Part shown: positions 31,192-40,703 of the stretch, in pieces | Layout: each line of letters starts with the position of its first letter | Position numbering within the stretch: the first letter of the stretch is position 1 | From: Chloroflexota bacterium | GTDB taxonomy: Bacteria > Chloroflexota > Anaerolineae > Caldilineales > Caldilineaceae | Direction: 5' to 3' | NCBI GenBank assembly: GCA_016861025.1 | Contig: BOKO01000002.1 | Span: 310,001 to 374,000, forward strand | Length of the DNA stretch: 64,000 nucleotides | The notes under the pieces: generated by a model | Databases searched by the model: none | What the model was told of the DNA's origin: nothing | Seen by the model: the letters and a program-made list of their open reading frames with translations, nothing else | Made by a program: the position numbers and the translations under genes

Positions 31192-34119
31192 TCAACCTAT
31201 CGCAGTGTAAGGCGCCCAATAATAAGGATGGCGTTCTGCACCGATTGCCAGAAGCTGCGCTGCGCGCAGTGCAGCCGAAGGCGTCAGGTCACTCTCGATT
31301 AACTGTATATAGAAGTCGCCCATAATCTGGGCGGCGCTGGCATCGTGGACATTCCACATGCTGACGACGAGCGACTGTGCGCCGGCGCCCAGGAAGCCGC
31401 GCGCCAGACCAATCGCCTCGTCGCCTCCCTGCACCTGCACAGCGCCGCTCTCACATGCGCTCAGAATCACCAACTGTGAGCGCAACGGCAGCCGGTAAAC
31501 TTCATGTACATCGATCCATCCATCGGCAAGTTTGAGCGCCGAAAAGAAAGGGTTGTCGGGGCGGAACAGCCCATGCGTGGCAAAATGGAGCACGTCGCAT
31601 TGGGCTGCGGCCGTGCGCAACGCATCGCTGCACGCCTCGGCGTCGATAAACACCTGCGCGTTTGGGAAGTGACGGGCGGCGGTTTTCACCTCGATTTCCG
31701 CCTGCGGGATCGACGCATCGCGCAGTGCGAACGCCGCCAGCGTCGTTGGCGCTCCTGGTCGCGTCCGTCGTCGACGCAAAAGCTCGACGCTTGCGCTTGG
31801 CGCATAGCGAATTTCATGTCGCTCGAGCAGATAGCAGCCTCTGTCCCACAGTGCGTGAAAAGGCGTCAGGTGCAGGCTGCCATAGGGCACGATAAGCAGT
31901 CGGGCGGCGTGAAGCTTCGGCGCCAACGGTGCGATCAGCAAATCATACAGGCGTTGAAGGGCGCTGCGCACACCACGCAGCAATCGCGGCGCGTGGCGCG
32001 AAGCATAATCGCCGCCAACTTCGACGCGCCCCAACTGAAAACGAAGCTCGGCGAGCGCCGTTTCCAACTGTGTTGCGCTGCACAGGCGGCGCACAAGGTG
32101 GGCTTTTCCTGATGCAACCACAAATGCCATCCATTCGGCGCCTGCGCAATAGTAGATAATCGCCTGCTCGTCGGCGTCAAGCGCTGTCTGCAGGGCGCCC
32201 AGAGTGGCCGGTTCGGCCTCAGCCAGCCATGGCTCGAAGCGCCGTTCGATGCGTTGCAACACGGCCTCACATGCGCGTATCTGGTCAGAGATGTTCCGGC
32301 CAGTTGAGCGGCTGTCGGGGTGCTCGCCCAGAAGTTGGTTGTAGAGCCATGTAAGTTGTTGACGCATCGAGGCGCCGCGCTCGGCGGCAGCGGCGTCCCG
32401 GCTTGCCACGGCTTCATCGACGACGGCCAGCAATCGTTCCAGCAATACGCGCGAACGTGCGCGTTCGATCACGGCGAAAGCTTCTTCCAGCGCATCCGCA
32501 GCCGGTTCAGGTTCATCAAGCAGTGCAAGCGCCAGGTCAGCATAGATGACGCTCTTATCAGACAAAAACGCGGTGCGGAACTCTTCAATGGGCAGGGCGG
32601 CGCGCTGGCGTTCGATCGCCTCGACCGCCAACTGGAAAAAGCGCCGGGCTGCGCTGTGATCGCCCGCCGTGCGCGCCGCCAGCCCGCGCGCATGGAGAAG
32701 TCGCAGCGTTAGGTGAGGGTATAGCGACGCCGCTTCGGTTGGCATCGCCGCTTCCAACCATGCGGACGCCAGGTCGAGCAGCGCGTTGGCTGCAGCGCTG
32801 TCGCCGCGACGCAAGGCGCGACGCACTGCCAACAACGCCGCTTCGCAGCGCGTGCTCACATCCCACGTCAATGCTGCGTCCTGCGCTGGCTGGATGGCTT
32901 GCTGCAACAGTGGATCGAGGATCGAATAGGCGGTTTCTTCCTGCCCGGCTTGCTCGGCGGCGTGCACCTGGACAATCTGGACGCGATTGAGCCAGTAGCG
33001 ATTGCCAAGGTCGGTGAAAAGCGCAGCCGCCTGATCGAGCAGCCGCCGGGCGCCGGCAATATCGCCCAAATGGAGCGCGATCATCGCCCGATAGTAGATA
33101 GCCTGTCCCCATTCATACTGTCTACTGCTCTGCGCCAGGAGTGCAATAGCGCGATCCAGGTCGGCGCTTGCTTCGGGCAGAAGATTGAGCGACAGATAAG
33201 CGACGGATTGTTCCAGAAAGAGCACATCGGCGGCCTGCCAACGCGCCGGGTTGCTGTCGGCGATTTCATCGCTGCCCAAAATGTCTTGGATGGCGAGGTC
33301 GAACTCGCGCAGCGCCTCGGCAAAACGACCGGTGCGCGTGTAGAGATGACCGAGATTGGCGTGCGCACGCCCACGGTCGTAGATGGCGTCTGCCTGCGTC
33401 AACCGCTCGATGGCGGCGCGCAGGCTCTCAACAGCTTCCTCTGGTCGATCCAGATAGCCAAGATAGACCGCAGCATCGATGCCAAGCTCGCCGAGCACCC
33501 TGCGCAGCTCAAGTTGCGCCGTTTCATCGGCTGTGGCGTCCAGCATCTCCTCTATGCTGACGCGCACTGTCTCGACTACATCGAGCGCTTCGATGTGACG
33601 CTCCTGATAGGAGAGCAGCGTCGCCAGATTTTGCCGGGCTGCAAAGAGGACGAGCCGGGCATCGAGATCGGTGGGTGAAAGGTCAGCCAGGGCGGCAATC
33701 GTGGCGCGGATCGTCGTCTCAGCCGTATCGAAGCGCCCTTGCATTGTCAGAATTTGCGTCAAGCCAAGACCGCTGCGCGCCTCGGCCAGGCTGTCGCCGT
33801 TCGACCTCCACTGGGCGCGGGCAGTTGTCAATCTGGCTTCGGCGCCTTCCAGGTCGCCGGACAATACGGCAAGTCGCCCCGCTGCGTAATGCAGCCACGG
33901 TTCAACAGCCGGGCTGACGCCGGCTGCCTGATAGACAGCTTCGGCAAGAGCGAATAACTGTTGCGCTTTTGGAGCATCTCCGGCTGCAGCGTCCAGGCTG
34001 TGGCGAGCGATCTCTGCAACGGTCTCTGGTGTGACGAGGTTGCGTTCCTGCAACGTGGTGATCGCCTCCATGGCTGGCAGTGCCGCCAACTGCAATGCTT
34101 CTTGCAGGGCGATCGGCAT
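31192..34119 (-). CDS. TPR-CHAT caspase-like protease
   Basis: This cytoplasmic protein of 975 residues has no signal or membrane segment. Residues ~50-480 are helical repeats of the TPR type (AHANLGHLYTRTGRFAEALREF and similar units). Residues ~690-975 are a CHAT domain with the catalytic dyad His849 (HFATHGLF) and Cys889 (LSACESG), plus the C-terminal HPYYWAPYTAIG typical of the family. TPR-CHAT proteins are proteases switched on by partner binding at the repeats. Its start codon overlaps the stop of the zinc-finger gene (TAATG), so the two are made together. A role in cleaving that partner is inferred. Confidence 0.92.
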   Translation of the reverse strand: MPIALQEALQLAALPAMEAITTLQERNLVTPETVAEIARHSLDAAAGDAPKAQQLFALAEAVYQAAGVSPAVEPWLHYAAGRLAVLSGDLEGAEARLTTARAQWRSNGDSLAEARSGLGLTQILTMQGRFDTAETTIRATIAALADLSPTDLDARLVLFAARQNLATLLSYQERHIEALDVVETVRVSIEEMLDATADETAQLELRRVLGELGIDAAVYLGYLDRPEEAVESLRAAIERLTQADAIYDRGRAHANLGHLYTRTGRFAEALREFDLAIQDILGSDEIADSNPARWQAADVLFLEQSVAYLSLNLLPEASADLDRAIALLAQSSRQYEWGQAIYYRAMIALHLGDIAGARRLLDQAAALFTDLGNRYWLNRVQIVQVHAAEQAGQEETAYSILDPLLQQAIQPAQDAALTWDVSTRCEAALLAVRRALRRGDSAAANALLDLASAWLEAAMPTEAASLYPHLTLRLLHARGLAARTAGDHSAARRFFQLAVEAIERQRAALPIEEFRTAFLSDKSVIYADLALALLDEPEPAADALEEAFAVIERARSRVLLERLLAVVDEAVASRDAAAAERGASMRQQLTWLYNQLLGEHPDSRSTGRNISDQIRACEAVLQRIERRFEPWLAEAEPATLGALQTALDADEQAIIYYCAGAEWMAFVVASGKAHLVRRLCSATQLETALAELRFQLGRVEVGGDYASRHAPRLLRGVRSALQRLYDLLIAPLAPKLHAARLLIVPYGSLHLTPFHALWDRGCYLLERHEIRYAPSASVELLRRRRTRPGAPTTLAAFALRDASIPQAEIEVKTAARHFPNAQVFIDAEACSDALRTAAAQCDVLHFATHGLFRPDNPFFSALKLADGWIDVHEVYRLPLRSQLVILSACESGAVQVQGGDEAIGLARGFLGAGAQSLVVSMWNVHDASAAQIMGDFYIQLIESDLTPSAALRAAQLLAIGAERHPYYWAPYTAIG

Positions 34120-34724
34120 TATGCAACCTCCAGTGCAGGCACCTCGATAGTCGCCCCATTCGGGCGAGTGATCACGATGGTGTACGTGCCGGGTGCAACA
34201 TTCTCGAGGTGAAACAGCCCGTCGTCGGTATCCACCATGTGCACAATGTCACCGTTTGCATCCAGCAATTCCACCAACGCCGCGGCGGGAGCGTCATCCT
34301 GCCCGATGTCGATCAGGTCACCCTCGACGCGACGCAGCTCACCCATGCGTTCGACCATCAGCTCGATTTCGGCGTCCGTAGCCACATAGAGTTGCCGGTA
34401 GGCGTGGGCGGCGGCGTTGCGCACCCCCTGCAATGCAGGTTGGGTGCGGCTATCCCAGGTCAACCGTGCGCGCAACTGTTGCACAAAGCGCTGCAAGGGA
34501 GACGGCTGTGTCTGCACCGAGTTAAACATGGCTTGATAGCGGTCAATGGCGGCAGGGGTTGGCTGGCTGAGGCGTGCGATCTCCAGATCGAAGAGAAGCT
34601 GCTTCAGTTCCTCCACCTGTTGGCGGCAGCTCGCGCAGATGCTCAGATGAGCGGCTTCGGCGGCGTCAGTTTCATGATCGAGCACCAACGCATATAGTCT
34701 TTCGGACGGAATGTGTGCAGTCAT
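34119..34724 (-). CDS. Soluble zinc-finger anti-sigma-like protein with C-terminal beta domain
   Basis: This 201-residue protein starts with a ZAS-type motif His26-x3-Cys30-x2-Cys33 (AAHLSICASCRQQ) followed by a helix, as in zinc-binding anti-sigma factors. The middle (~50-125) is helical. The last ~70 residues look like a small beta sandwich of the carboxypeptidase-regulatory type (ALVELLDANGDIV, FHLENVAPGTYTIVIT). No membrane helix exists, so it stays in the cytoplasm, where the CHAT protease is. It lies between the ECF sigma gene and the CHAT gene. Anti-sigma function is inferred from the motif and position. Confidence 0.75.
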   Translation of the reverse strand: MTAHIPSERLYALVLDHETDAAEAAHLSICASCRQQVEELKQLLFDLEIARLSQPTPAAIDRYQAMFNSVQTQPSPLQRFVQQLRARLTWDSRTQPALQGVRNAAAHAYRQLYVATDAEIELMVERMGELRRVEGDLIDIGQDDAPAAALVELLDANGDIVHMVDTDDGLFHLENVAPGTYTIVITRPNGATIEVPALEVA

Positions 34725-34889
34725 TGTGTGCCTCGTTGTGTTGCCAGAAAATACGAATCCCCTGAGCGGCGAAAAGCCATGTTAGCAGAGAACAGAAGGT
34801 CGTTGGCTGCTGTTCTTCTTAATTCAGTAGTGCGCGTAGGCAATTCGTATGATACGCGAAGTTTGATTGTCGGTTCCGTCCGCTGAAGT

Positions 34890-35498
<609 letters not shown>

Positions 35499-35714
35499 CA
35501 GCGTCCTTGTCGTCACAGTCAAATTGTAATGGTAAAGTATGTGTGCAAATCGACCGCAGACCGTCAATCAGCCTGCGTCTTTGGGGCGATTAATAGGCGC
35601 ACCTGATACGATCAATGCGTTGTTATCTTATCACACACATCTGCGATTGGATTTTACGAAAACATGAAGCAAAAAGCGAGGGGTCTGTGAATTTGAAGAA
35701 GTGGGAGGCCCCCG

Positions 35715-35767
35715 AAAAAAAAACAGGCGTCAGTCATGCTTATTCGATGACTGACGCCTGTTTTTCG
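35715..35767. terminator. Long bidirectional terminator hairpin
   Basis: AAACAGGCGTCAGTCAT (35721-35737) and ATGACTGACGCCTGTTT (35747-35763) form a perfect 17-base stem with a nine-base loop, flanked by an A9 run on the left and T5 on the right. It lies between the pilin gene and the ECF sigma gene (both minus), so it ends the pilin transcript and insulates the sigma gene. The rest of 35499-35795 shows no gene. Confidence 0.9.
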
Positions 35768-35795
35768 GATAGTCAATTTGAATTTGCTCTTACAG

Positions 35796-36239
35796 TTACG
35801 AGTTTCCCGGCCTCTCGGGGCGCCCCGGATTGCCCGGCTTTCCGCTGCCGCCGGAGCCACCCGGTGCAATTGACTGTCCTGGCGCTCCTGCCTGTCCCGG
35901 CGTTTCAGGCTTGCCCGCGCTTCCATTCTGCCCAGGGGCAATGGACAAACCCGGCGCATTGGGATTCCCTTTCCCATTCGGATTGTCGGCGTTTGATTTA
36001 TCTCCGCCCGACTGCTCGCCTGGGGCCGCACCCTCGTTCGATTGACCCGCGCCAGTTGGCAAGGACACAGCGGCGACCATTGCCTTGTTCAAGCGTGCAT
36101 CGAGCTGACCAAACACGCCGTCGATCGATGCGCCGAGCATCGTGAGGCCGGCCAGCGCAGCAAAGACCAACAGCCCGGCGAGCAGTGCATATTCGATCAT
36201 CGATTGCCCGGATTCTTGTCCCAATTGTTTGCGAAACAT
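35796..36239 (-). CDS. Flp-type pilin with Gly/Pro-rich tail
   Basis: This 147-residue prepilin has the Flp/TadE-like cleavage motif Gly11|Gln12 with Glu16-Tyr17 at +5/+6 (GQSMIEYALLAGLLV). A single hydrophobic helix and a short amphipathic stretch follow. Ordinary Flp pilins stop near 55-70 residues. Here ~85 further residues are Gly, Pro, Asn, Ser and Gln rich (PGQAGAPGQSIAPGGSGG), disordered and collagen-like but without strict triplets. AAGGAACAAATC precedes the ATG. No tad secretion genes are nearby. The tail may form the surface of the pilus or may be a separate cell-wall spacer (inference). Confidence 0.82.
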   Translation of the reverse strand: MFRKQLGQESGQSMIEYALLAGLLVFAALAGLTMLGASIDGVFGQLDARLNKAMVAAVSLPTGAGQSNEGAAPGEQSGGDKSNADNPNGKGNPNAPGLSIAPGQNGSAGKPETPGQAGAPGQSIAPGGSGGSGKPGNPGRPERPGNS

Positions 36240-36455
36240 GATTTGTTCCTTTCTGGCAGTGTAAGTTTTTGTAGTTCGAGCTTATCACGAGCTTGCGTCT
36301 TCGTAACTGTCAGAAAGCTGGCAAGCCATCAAATATAATCTGCATTGTTTGGATCGTTGTCAGGCTGTGTTATCATCATGACAATCGCTCGTCTCCTGAA
36401 AAACCGTGACATATCCAGGCTATCTTTTCATGTTCCCGATCAACGAGGCGCATTC

Positions 36456-37094
36456 ATGTCTGACCTGTTAACCAAACATATTGCGTGGTTGACCTTGCCT
36501 GATCCCACAACGCTCGATGTTGAAACGTTGACGTTGCTCGATAAAGCTTGCGCAAATGTTGGGTTTTTGCCCAACGTTTTTTCCGTTTATACGATTCGAT
36601 CTGACCACATGCTGCGCTGGATCAAGCTCTTCAACGCGATCATGCGTGGGGAATCGAGTCTGACGCCTGCCGAACGCGAGATGATCGGCGTGGTTGTCTC
36701 CGCCGAGAATCGCTGTCTGTATTGTCTGGTTAGCCACGGCGCGGAGCTGCGTCAGTTGCTTGGCGACCCAATTCTGGCCGAGCAAATCAGTTACGACTAT
36801 CGGCGGGCGCCGTTGGATGCGCGCACACGCGCCATGCTCGACTACGTTGTCAAACTGACGCGTACGCCGGTCGAATGTTGCGAGGCGGATATCGAGCATC
36901 TGCGCGCCTGTGGGTTTACAGACCGGGACATCTTTGATATTGCCGAGACTGCTGCTATGTTCAATTTCACCAATCGGTTGGCGTCGGCGACCGGAATGCA
37001 GCCAAACCACGAATATTACAGCCAGGCGCGCCAGCCAATAGATTCGTCGGGTGAAAGTTCAGCGTCTGACAATCCCGTTGAAAGCGCTGCGTGA
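36456..37094 (+). CDS. AhpD-like peroxidase-related protein (carboxymuconolactone decarboxylase fold)
   Basis: This 212-residue helical protein contains the AhpD redox motif Cys-x2-Cys with a nearby His (NRCLYCLVSHGAE) and the family's second helix pair (ARTRAMLDYVVKLTRTP, FTDRDIFDIAETAAMFNF). It fits the uncharacterised peroxidase-related subgroup, which reduces peroxides or acts in thiol exchange. The open frame begins at 36345, but the ATG at 36456 (after ACGAGG) starts the family-like sequence MSDLLTKHIAW. The C-terminal 20 residues are Ser-rich and variable. It is monocistronic or cotranscribed with the hydrolase gene 108 bases downstream. Confidence 0.85.
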   Translation: MSDLLTKHIAWLTLPDPTTLDVETLTLLDKACANVGFLPNVFSVYTIRSDHMLRWIKLFNAIMRGESSLTPAEREMIGVVVSAENRCLYCLVSHGAELRQLLGDPILAEQISYDYRRAPLDARTRAMLDYVVKLTRTPVECCEADIEHLRACGFTDRDIFDIAETAAMFNFTNRLASATGMQPNHEYYSQARQPIDSSGESSASDNPVESAA

Positions 37095-37202
37095 TCGATA
37101 TGCTCACTTTGTTCGCCCCCTATAATTGAGCTTACGAGGCGCCCGAGCTCAATCCATGGCGAAACACCTTCCACCTACATTGAGAGCGAAGAGGAGCTTG
37201 AA

Positions 37203-38045
37203 ATGAGCATGATTACAAATCAGCAATTTACTGTGCGCGGTGCAGGCGGTGTGGAGTTGTTTGCACAATGCTGGCTGCCAGCATCATCGCCGCGCGGCCT
37301 TGTTGTGCTGGTGCATGGTTTTGGCGAGCACAGCGACCGTTATCGTCATCTGGTCGCCGCATTGCTCGAAGGCGGCTACGCGGTCTATGGCTTTGATCAT
37401 CGCGGTCACGGTCGATCACCCGGCAAGCGCGGGCACACCGACCGGTTCAGCGACTTTATCGAGGACGTACAACAAGTTGTGTTGCGCAGCAAGGCCGATT
37501 ATCCAGACCTGCCGCTCTTTTTGTTCGGCCACAGCGTCGGTGGGCTGGTGGCGCTGCAATATGCGCTATTGCATCCGCAGGGGCTGGCTGGCATCATTGC
37601 TTCGGCGCCGCTGCTGGCAAAGCCAAACATCTCGCCGCTGGTGTTGACGATAGCAGGGCTGCTCTCTCGATTGATTCCCACCTTTGCGCTCGACACCAGG
37701 CTCGATCCTTCGACCATTTCGCGCGACCCGGCTGAGGTGCAGCGTTACGAGTCCGATCCATTGGTGCATTCCAAAACCAGCGCTAGAGCAGGCGCTGAAG
37801 GCATGGCTGCACTGGAATGGGTGCAGGCGCACGCCGGCGAATTGCGCGTCCCGCTGCTGCTCTATCACGGCGCAGGCGACAGGCTCGTGCCGATCGAAGG
37901 CAGCCGCAGCTTCTTTGCCAATGCCGGCAGTGCAGATAAGACATTCCACGAACTTCCAGGCGCTTTTCACGAATCGCACAATGATCTTGAACGTGAGGTG
38001 TTGTTCCAGATCATTGTAGCCTGGCTGGACAAACACGCACGTTAA
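37203..38045 (+). CDS. Monoacylglycerol lipase-like alpha/beta hydrolase
   Basis: This 280-residue serine hydrolase has the oxyanion segment LVHGFGEHSDRY, the GHGRSPGKRGH loop and the nucleophile Ser111 in FGHSVGGL. A late Asp (YHGAGDRLVP) and His (PGAFHESHND) complete the triad. The HGxGEHxxRY pattern marks the monoglyceride lipase/lysophospholipase group. No signal peptide is present. AGAGGAG precedes the ATG. It may release fatty acids from membrane-derived monoacylglycerols. The phasin-like gene that follows convergently may reflect lipid or polyester storage, but this link is only positional. Confidence 0.85.
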   Translation: MSMITNQQFTVRGAGGVELFAQCWLPASSPRGLVVLVHGFGEHSDRYRHLVAALLEGGYAVYGFDHRGHGRSPGKRGHTDRFSDFIEDVQQVVLRSKADYPDLPLFLFGHSVGGLVALQYALLHPQGLAGIIASAPLLAKPNISPLVLTIAGLLSRLIPTFALDTRLDPSTISRDPAEVQRYESDPLVHSKTSARAGAEGMAALEWVQAHAGELRVPLLLYHGAGDRLVPIEGSRSFFANAGSADKTFHELPGAFHESHNDLEREVLFQIIVAWLDKHAR

Positions 38046-38110
38046 CTAAAGGACATTTTGAGCCGCTCGCATAGTCGCCGCCAGCAGTTCAGCGGCGCGC
38101 ATGACAAAAA

Positions 38111-38142
38111 TACAGTGGGGAGCAAATCTGCTCCCCACTGTA
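38111..38142. terminator. Terminator between hydrolase and phasin-like genes
   Basis: TACAGTGGGGAGCA (38111-38124) and TGCTCCCCACTGTA (38129-38142) form a 14-base stem with a four-base loop. On the minus strand T5 follows, so it ends the phasin-like gene. It may also act for the convergent hydrolase gene. Confidence 0.88.
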
Positions 38143-38199
38143 CTTATCATGCTTTACGTCGCCATACACTCAGCCGACGGCGCTTTTTCAAAGCCTCCA

Positions 38200-38700
38200 T
38201 CAGGCGTGGACTGCCTCGCGGCGGGCGAGTTCTTCGTCAAGCTTGGCATTCAGCCGGTCGATCTCCTGGTTGAGGCGTTCCAATCGATCGCGCGTTGGGA
38301 TGCCAAGATTCACCAACACTCGCTCGATCTGTTTCTCTAGCTGCTCCTCAAACCCCTCGCCCTTTGCACCGACTGTGCGCGTAACCTGCTCAATATTGTC
38401 GCCAAGCTGGTTTTGCAGTTCGTTCACCTGTTTCGATGTGCGACGACCAAAACGCTCGAGCCGTCTGTTGAGCGCTGCTTCCATGCGTTCGCCGCGCGCA
38501 ACGGCATCCACCCACAATTTTTCGCCGCGGCGCGCCAGTTCAACCGCACGATCATACGCACAACCCCAAAAGCCCACATACGCCAAAACAGCCTTCCTGC
38601 CGACATCCCGTCCACATTGCACCTGTTCACCCATCTGCGCCTGGATTTCGCTTGCATCGATGACGGCAGGAGCTTCGAGTTTCATCACATCAGCTTTCAT
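38200..38700 (-). CDS. Phasin-like (PhaF/PhaI-type) helical protein
   Basis: This 166-residue protein is almost entirely helical. A conserved-looking N-terminal segment (LAYVGFWGCAYDRAVELARRG) is followed by a long coiled coil (~90-160, DRLERLNQEIDRLNAKLDEE). That layout resembles polyhydroxyalkanoate granule-associated proteins, which coat storage granules or bind DNA. The start at 38700 has AGGAG eight bases upstream; the open frame to 38739 has none. No polyester synthase gene is in the window, so a general structural role is also possible. Confidence 0.65.
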   Translation of the reverse strand: MKADVMKLEAPAVIDASEIQAQMGEQVQCGRDVGRKAVLAYVGFWGCAYDRAVELARRGEKLWVDAVARGERMEAALNRRLERFGRRTSKQVNELQNQLGDNIEQVTRTVGAKGEGFEEQLEKQIERVLVNLGIPTRDRLERLNQEIDRLNAKLDEELARREAVHA

Positions 38701-38858
38701 TGCCTGTCTCCTATAGCCTCTTGGCTTGAATTGATTCACACTGTTGAGAAATCAACAGTTATTTTATGACGCAATGCGTTATATGCAGTATAACACACCG
38801 CGTCATGGAAGTCAATCACTTTTTCGCTGGTTTTCAATGGGAAACGTAGGCGGTTCAT

Positions 38859-40205
38859 TCAAAAGAGCAAACTGAGCAGCTCCGGCGCATATTGTTCCAC
38901 CAGAGAGCGTTCAATGGCATTGTTGCGGGCGATCTGGCTATACATATAAGCGCTTGGTCGCGGTCGGCGTTGTTGCGTTTGCGGGTCGAGCTCGATAAGA
39001 CCAAAGCGCAAGCCCCAACCCTCCGACCATTCGAAGTTGTCGGTGAAGGTCCAGTGATAATAGCCGCGCACGTCGCACCCGTCTTGAATGGCGCGATGAA
39101 GCTGGTGCAGATGGCCCAACAGCCAGCGCGGGCGCTGATCGTCATCATGGTCGGGCAGACCGTTTTCGGTAATGTAGATCGGCTTGTGAAAGACGTTGAC
39201 CTCGTGCACGATCTGGTTCAATGCCTGTGGTGCATATTCGCTGTAGACGCCGCGCCATCCGCTATCGGAATATTCGCCCTGCGGGTGGTAGTGCTCCTCG
39301 CCAAATAGCAGACGTGGGTCAGGTCGAAAGCGCACAAGATCGCGCGTGTAGAAGTTGAGGCCGATGAAGTCGGTGCTATCTTCCAGCGTGCGGTGATACT
39401 CGTCGAAGCCAAACGGGAAACGAATCTTGCCGTCGACTGCGCTCATGATCCAGACATGCTCCGCCAGGTATCGCTTCAGATTGGCAGCCTTGCGGTCTAG
39501 CCAGCTATCGGGGTTGGCCGGTTGGAAGACGCGCACGGGCATGGCAAAGCCGACCTTCGCCGCTGGCGCCACTGCATGGATCATCTGATAGCCGATGCCA
39601 TGCGCCTGCATCATGTGTCGAAAGACGCGCAGTGCGCCCAATGCGCTGATTTTCTCCGGCGGCCAGATGCCGCGCACCCAGCCCTGCGCTACATACACCA
39701 GCGGCTCGTTGATCGTCAACCATAGGTCGCACAGGTCGCTGAGCTCACGAGCGGCATAGCGCACATAACGCTGGAAATATGTCACAACATCCGGGTTCTC
39801 CCATCCACCCAATTGCTCCAACCAAAGCGGATTGGTGAAATGGTGAAAGGTCACCATCGGTTTCAGCCCGCGTTGTCGCAAGCCATCAAGCATGGCGCGG
39901 TAGCGGTCGATGGCGGCATGATCAAAACGCCCTGGCGTCGGTTCGATTCGGCTCCATTCCAGGCTCATACGATGAGTGTTGTGCCCAAAGTGTTGCATCA
40001 GGTCAAAATCGACTTCGGCGTTGCACCACCAATTGCACGCCAACCCACTGCGGTCGCCATGCCAGATTTTGCCCGGGCGCTGCTCGAACTCCCACCACTG
40101 GTTGTTTGTGTTGTCGCCCTCCACCTGATGCGAGGAGGTTGCTGCACCCCAAAGAAAGCCGTCGGGAAATCGCAATTTTTGTTGATGATTGTTTGTTTGA
40201 TTCAT
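38859..40205 (-). CDS. GH1 family beta-glucosidase
   Basis: This cytoplasmic glycosidase of 448 residues retains the GH1 hallmarks: FLWGAATSSHQVEG near the start, the acid/base Glu167 in LWLTINEPLV, the nucleophile Glu347 in IYITENGLPD and the C-terminal WTFTDNFEWSEGWGLRFG. It hydrolyses beta-glucosides, galactosides or fucosides. Its ATG overlaps the stop of the dCMP deaminase gene by four bases (ATGA), so these unrelated functions are cotranscribed. Normal length, nothing missing. No sugar transporter is adjacent. Confidence 0.93.
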   Translation of the reverse strand: MNQTNNHQQKLRFPDGFLWGAATSSHQVEGDNTNNQWWEFEQRPGKIWHGDRSGLACNWWCNAEVDFDLMQHFGHNTHRMSLEWSRIEPTPGRFDHAAIDRYRAMLDGLRQRGLKPMVTFHHFTNPLWLEQLGGWENPDVVTYFQRYVRYAARELSDLCDLWLTINEPLVYVAQGWVRGIWPPEKISALGALRVFRHMMQAHGIGYQMIHAVAPAAKVGFAMPVRVFQPANPDSWLDRKAANLKRYLAEHVWIMSAVDGKIRFPFGFDEYHRTLEDSTDFIGLNFYTRDLVRFRPDPRLLFGEEHYHPQGEYSDSGWRGVYSEYAPQALNQIVHEVNVFHKPIYITENGLPDHDDDQRPRWLLGHLHQLHRAIQDGCDVRGYYHWTFTDNFEWSEGWGLRFGLIELDPQTQQRRPRPSAYMYSQIARNNAIERSLVEQYAPELLSLLF

Positions 40206-40699
40206 TTTGAGTTTGACGTATCAGGTCGGTGCACCGTATCTGCCTGGCGGTTGCGCGCCAGATGCACCAGCTCAACGCCAGCGGCATCGAGAAAGCGGCG
40301 GCTGTAATCGTCCGGGTAGTTGCCGGCGTAGACGACGCGGCGCACGCCAGCATTGATCAGCATTTTGGCGCAGGTCAGACAAGGTTGATGGGTGACATAG
40401 GCGGTGGCGCCTTCGGTGCCGACGCCGTGCAGCGCCGCCTGGATCAGTGCGTTCTGTTCGGCGTGCAGCGTGCGCACACAATGACCATCGACAAGCAGGT
40501 GACCGACGTCGTCGCAGTGTGGAAGGCCGGCTGGCGCGCCGTTGTAGCCGGTGGTGAGAATGCGTCGGTCGCGCACCAACACACAGCCAACATGTGCGCG
40601 GTCGCATGTGCTGCGTTGTGCGACGGTGAACGCTATCTGTACGAAGTACTCATCCCATGAAGGGCGATTTTGGGCGACGGAAACAGGCGATGAACTCAT
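40202..40699 (-). CDS. dCMP deaminase (ComEB-like)
   Basis: This 165-residue zinc-dependent cytidylate deaminase makes dUMP for thymidylate synthesis. Zinc ligands and catalytic glutamate are visible: His79-Ala-Glu81 (RTLHAEQNAL) and Cys107/Cys110 (QPCLTCAKM), plus CDRAHVGCVLVRD and GYNGAPAGLPHC. The ATG at 40699 has GGAG seven bases upstream, and the site overlaps the end of the preceding gene. The longer frame to 40801 is not supported. It is translationally coupled to the GH1 gene downstream. Confidence 0.93.
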   Translation of the reverse strand: MSSSPVSVAQNRPSWDEYFVQIAFTVAQRSTCDRAHVGCVLVRDRRILTTGYNGAPAGLPHCDDVGHLLVDGHCVRTLHAEQNALIQAALHGVGTEGATAYVTHQPCLTCAKMLINAGVRRVVYAGNYPDDYSRRFLDAAGVELVHLARNRQADTVHRPDTSNSK

Positions 40700-40703
40700 G
40701 CAA

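Noticed and set aside
34080..34697. 205-codon plus-strand frame opposite the zinc-finger gene
   Set aside because: The minus-strand frame has the HxxxCxxC motif and a TAATG overlap with the CHAT gene; the plus-strand frame has neither.
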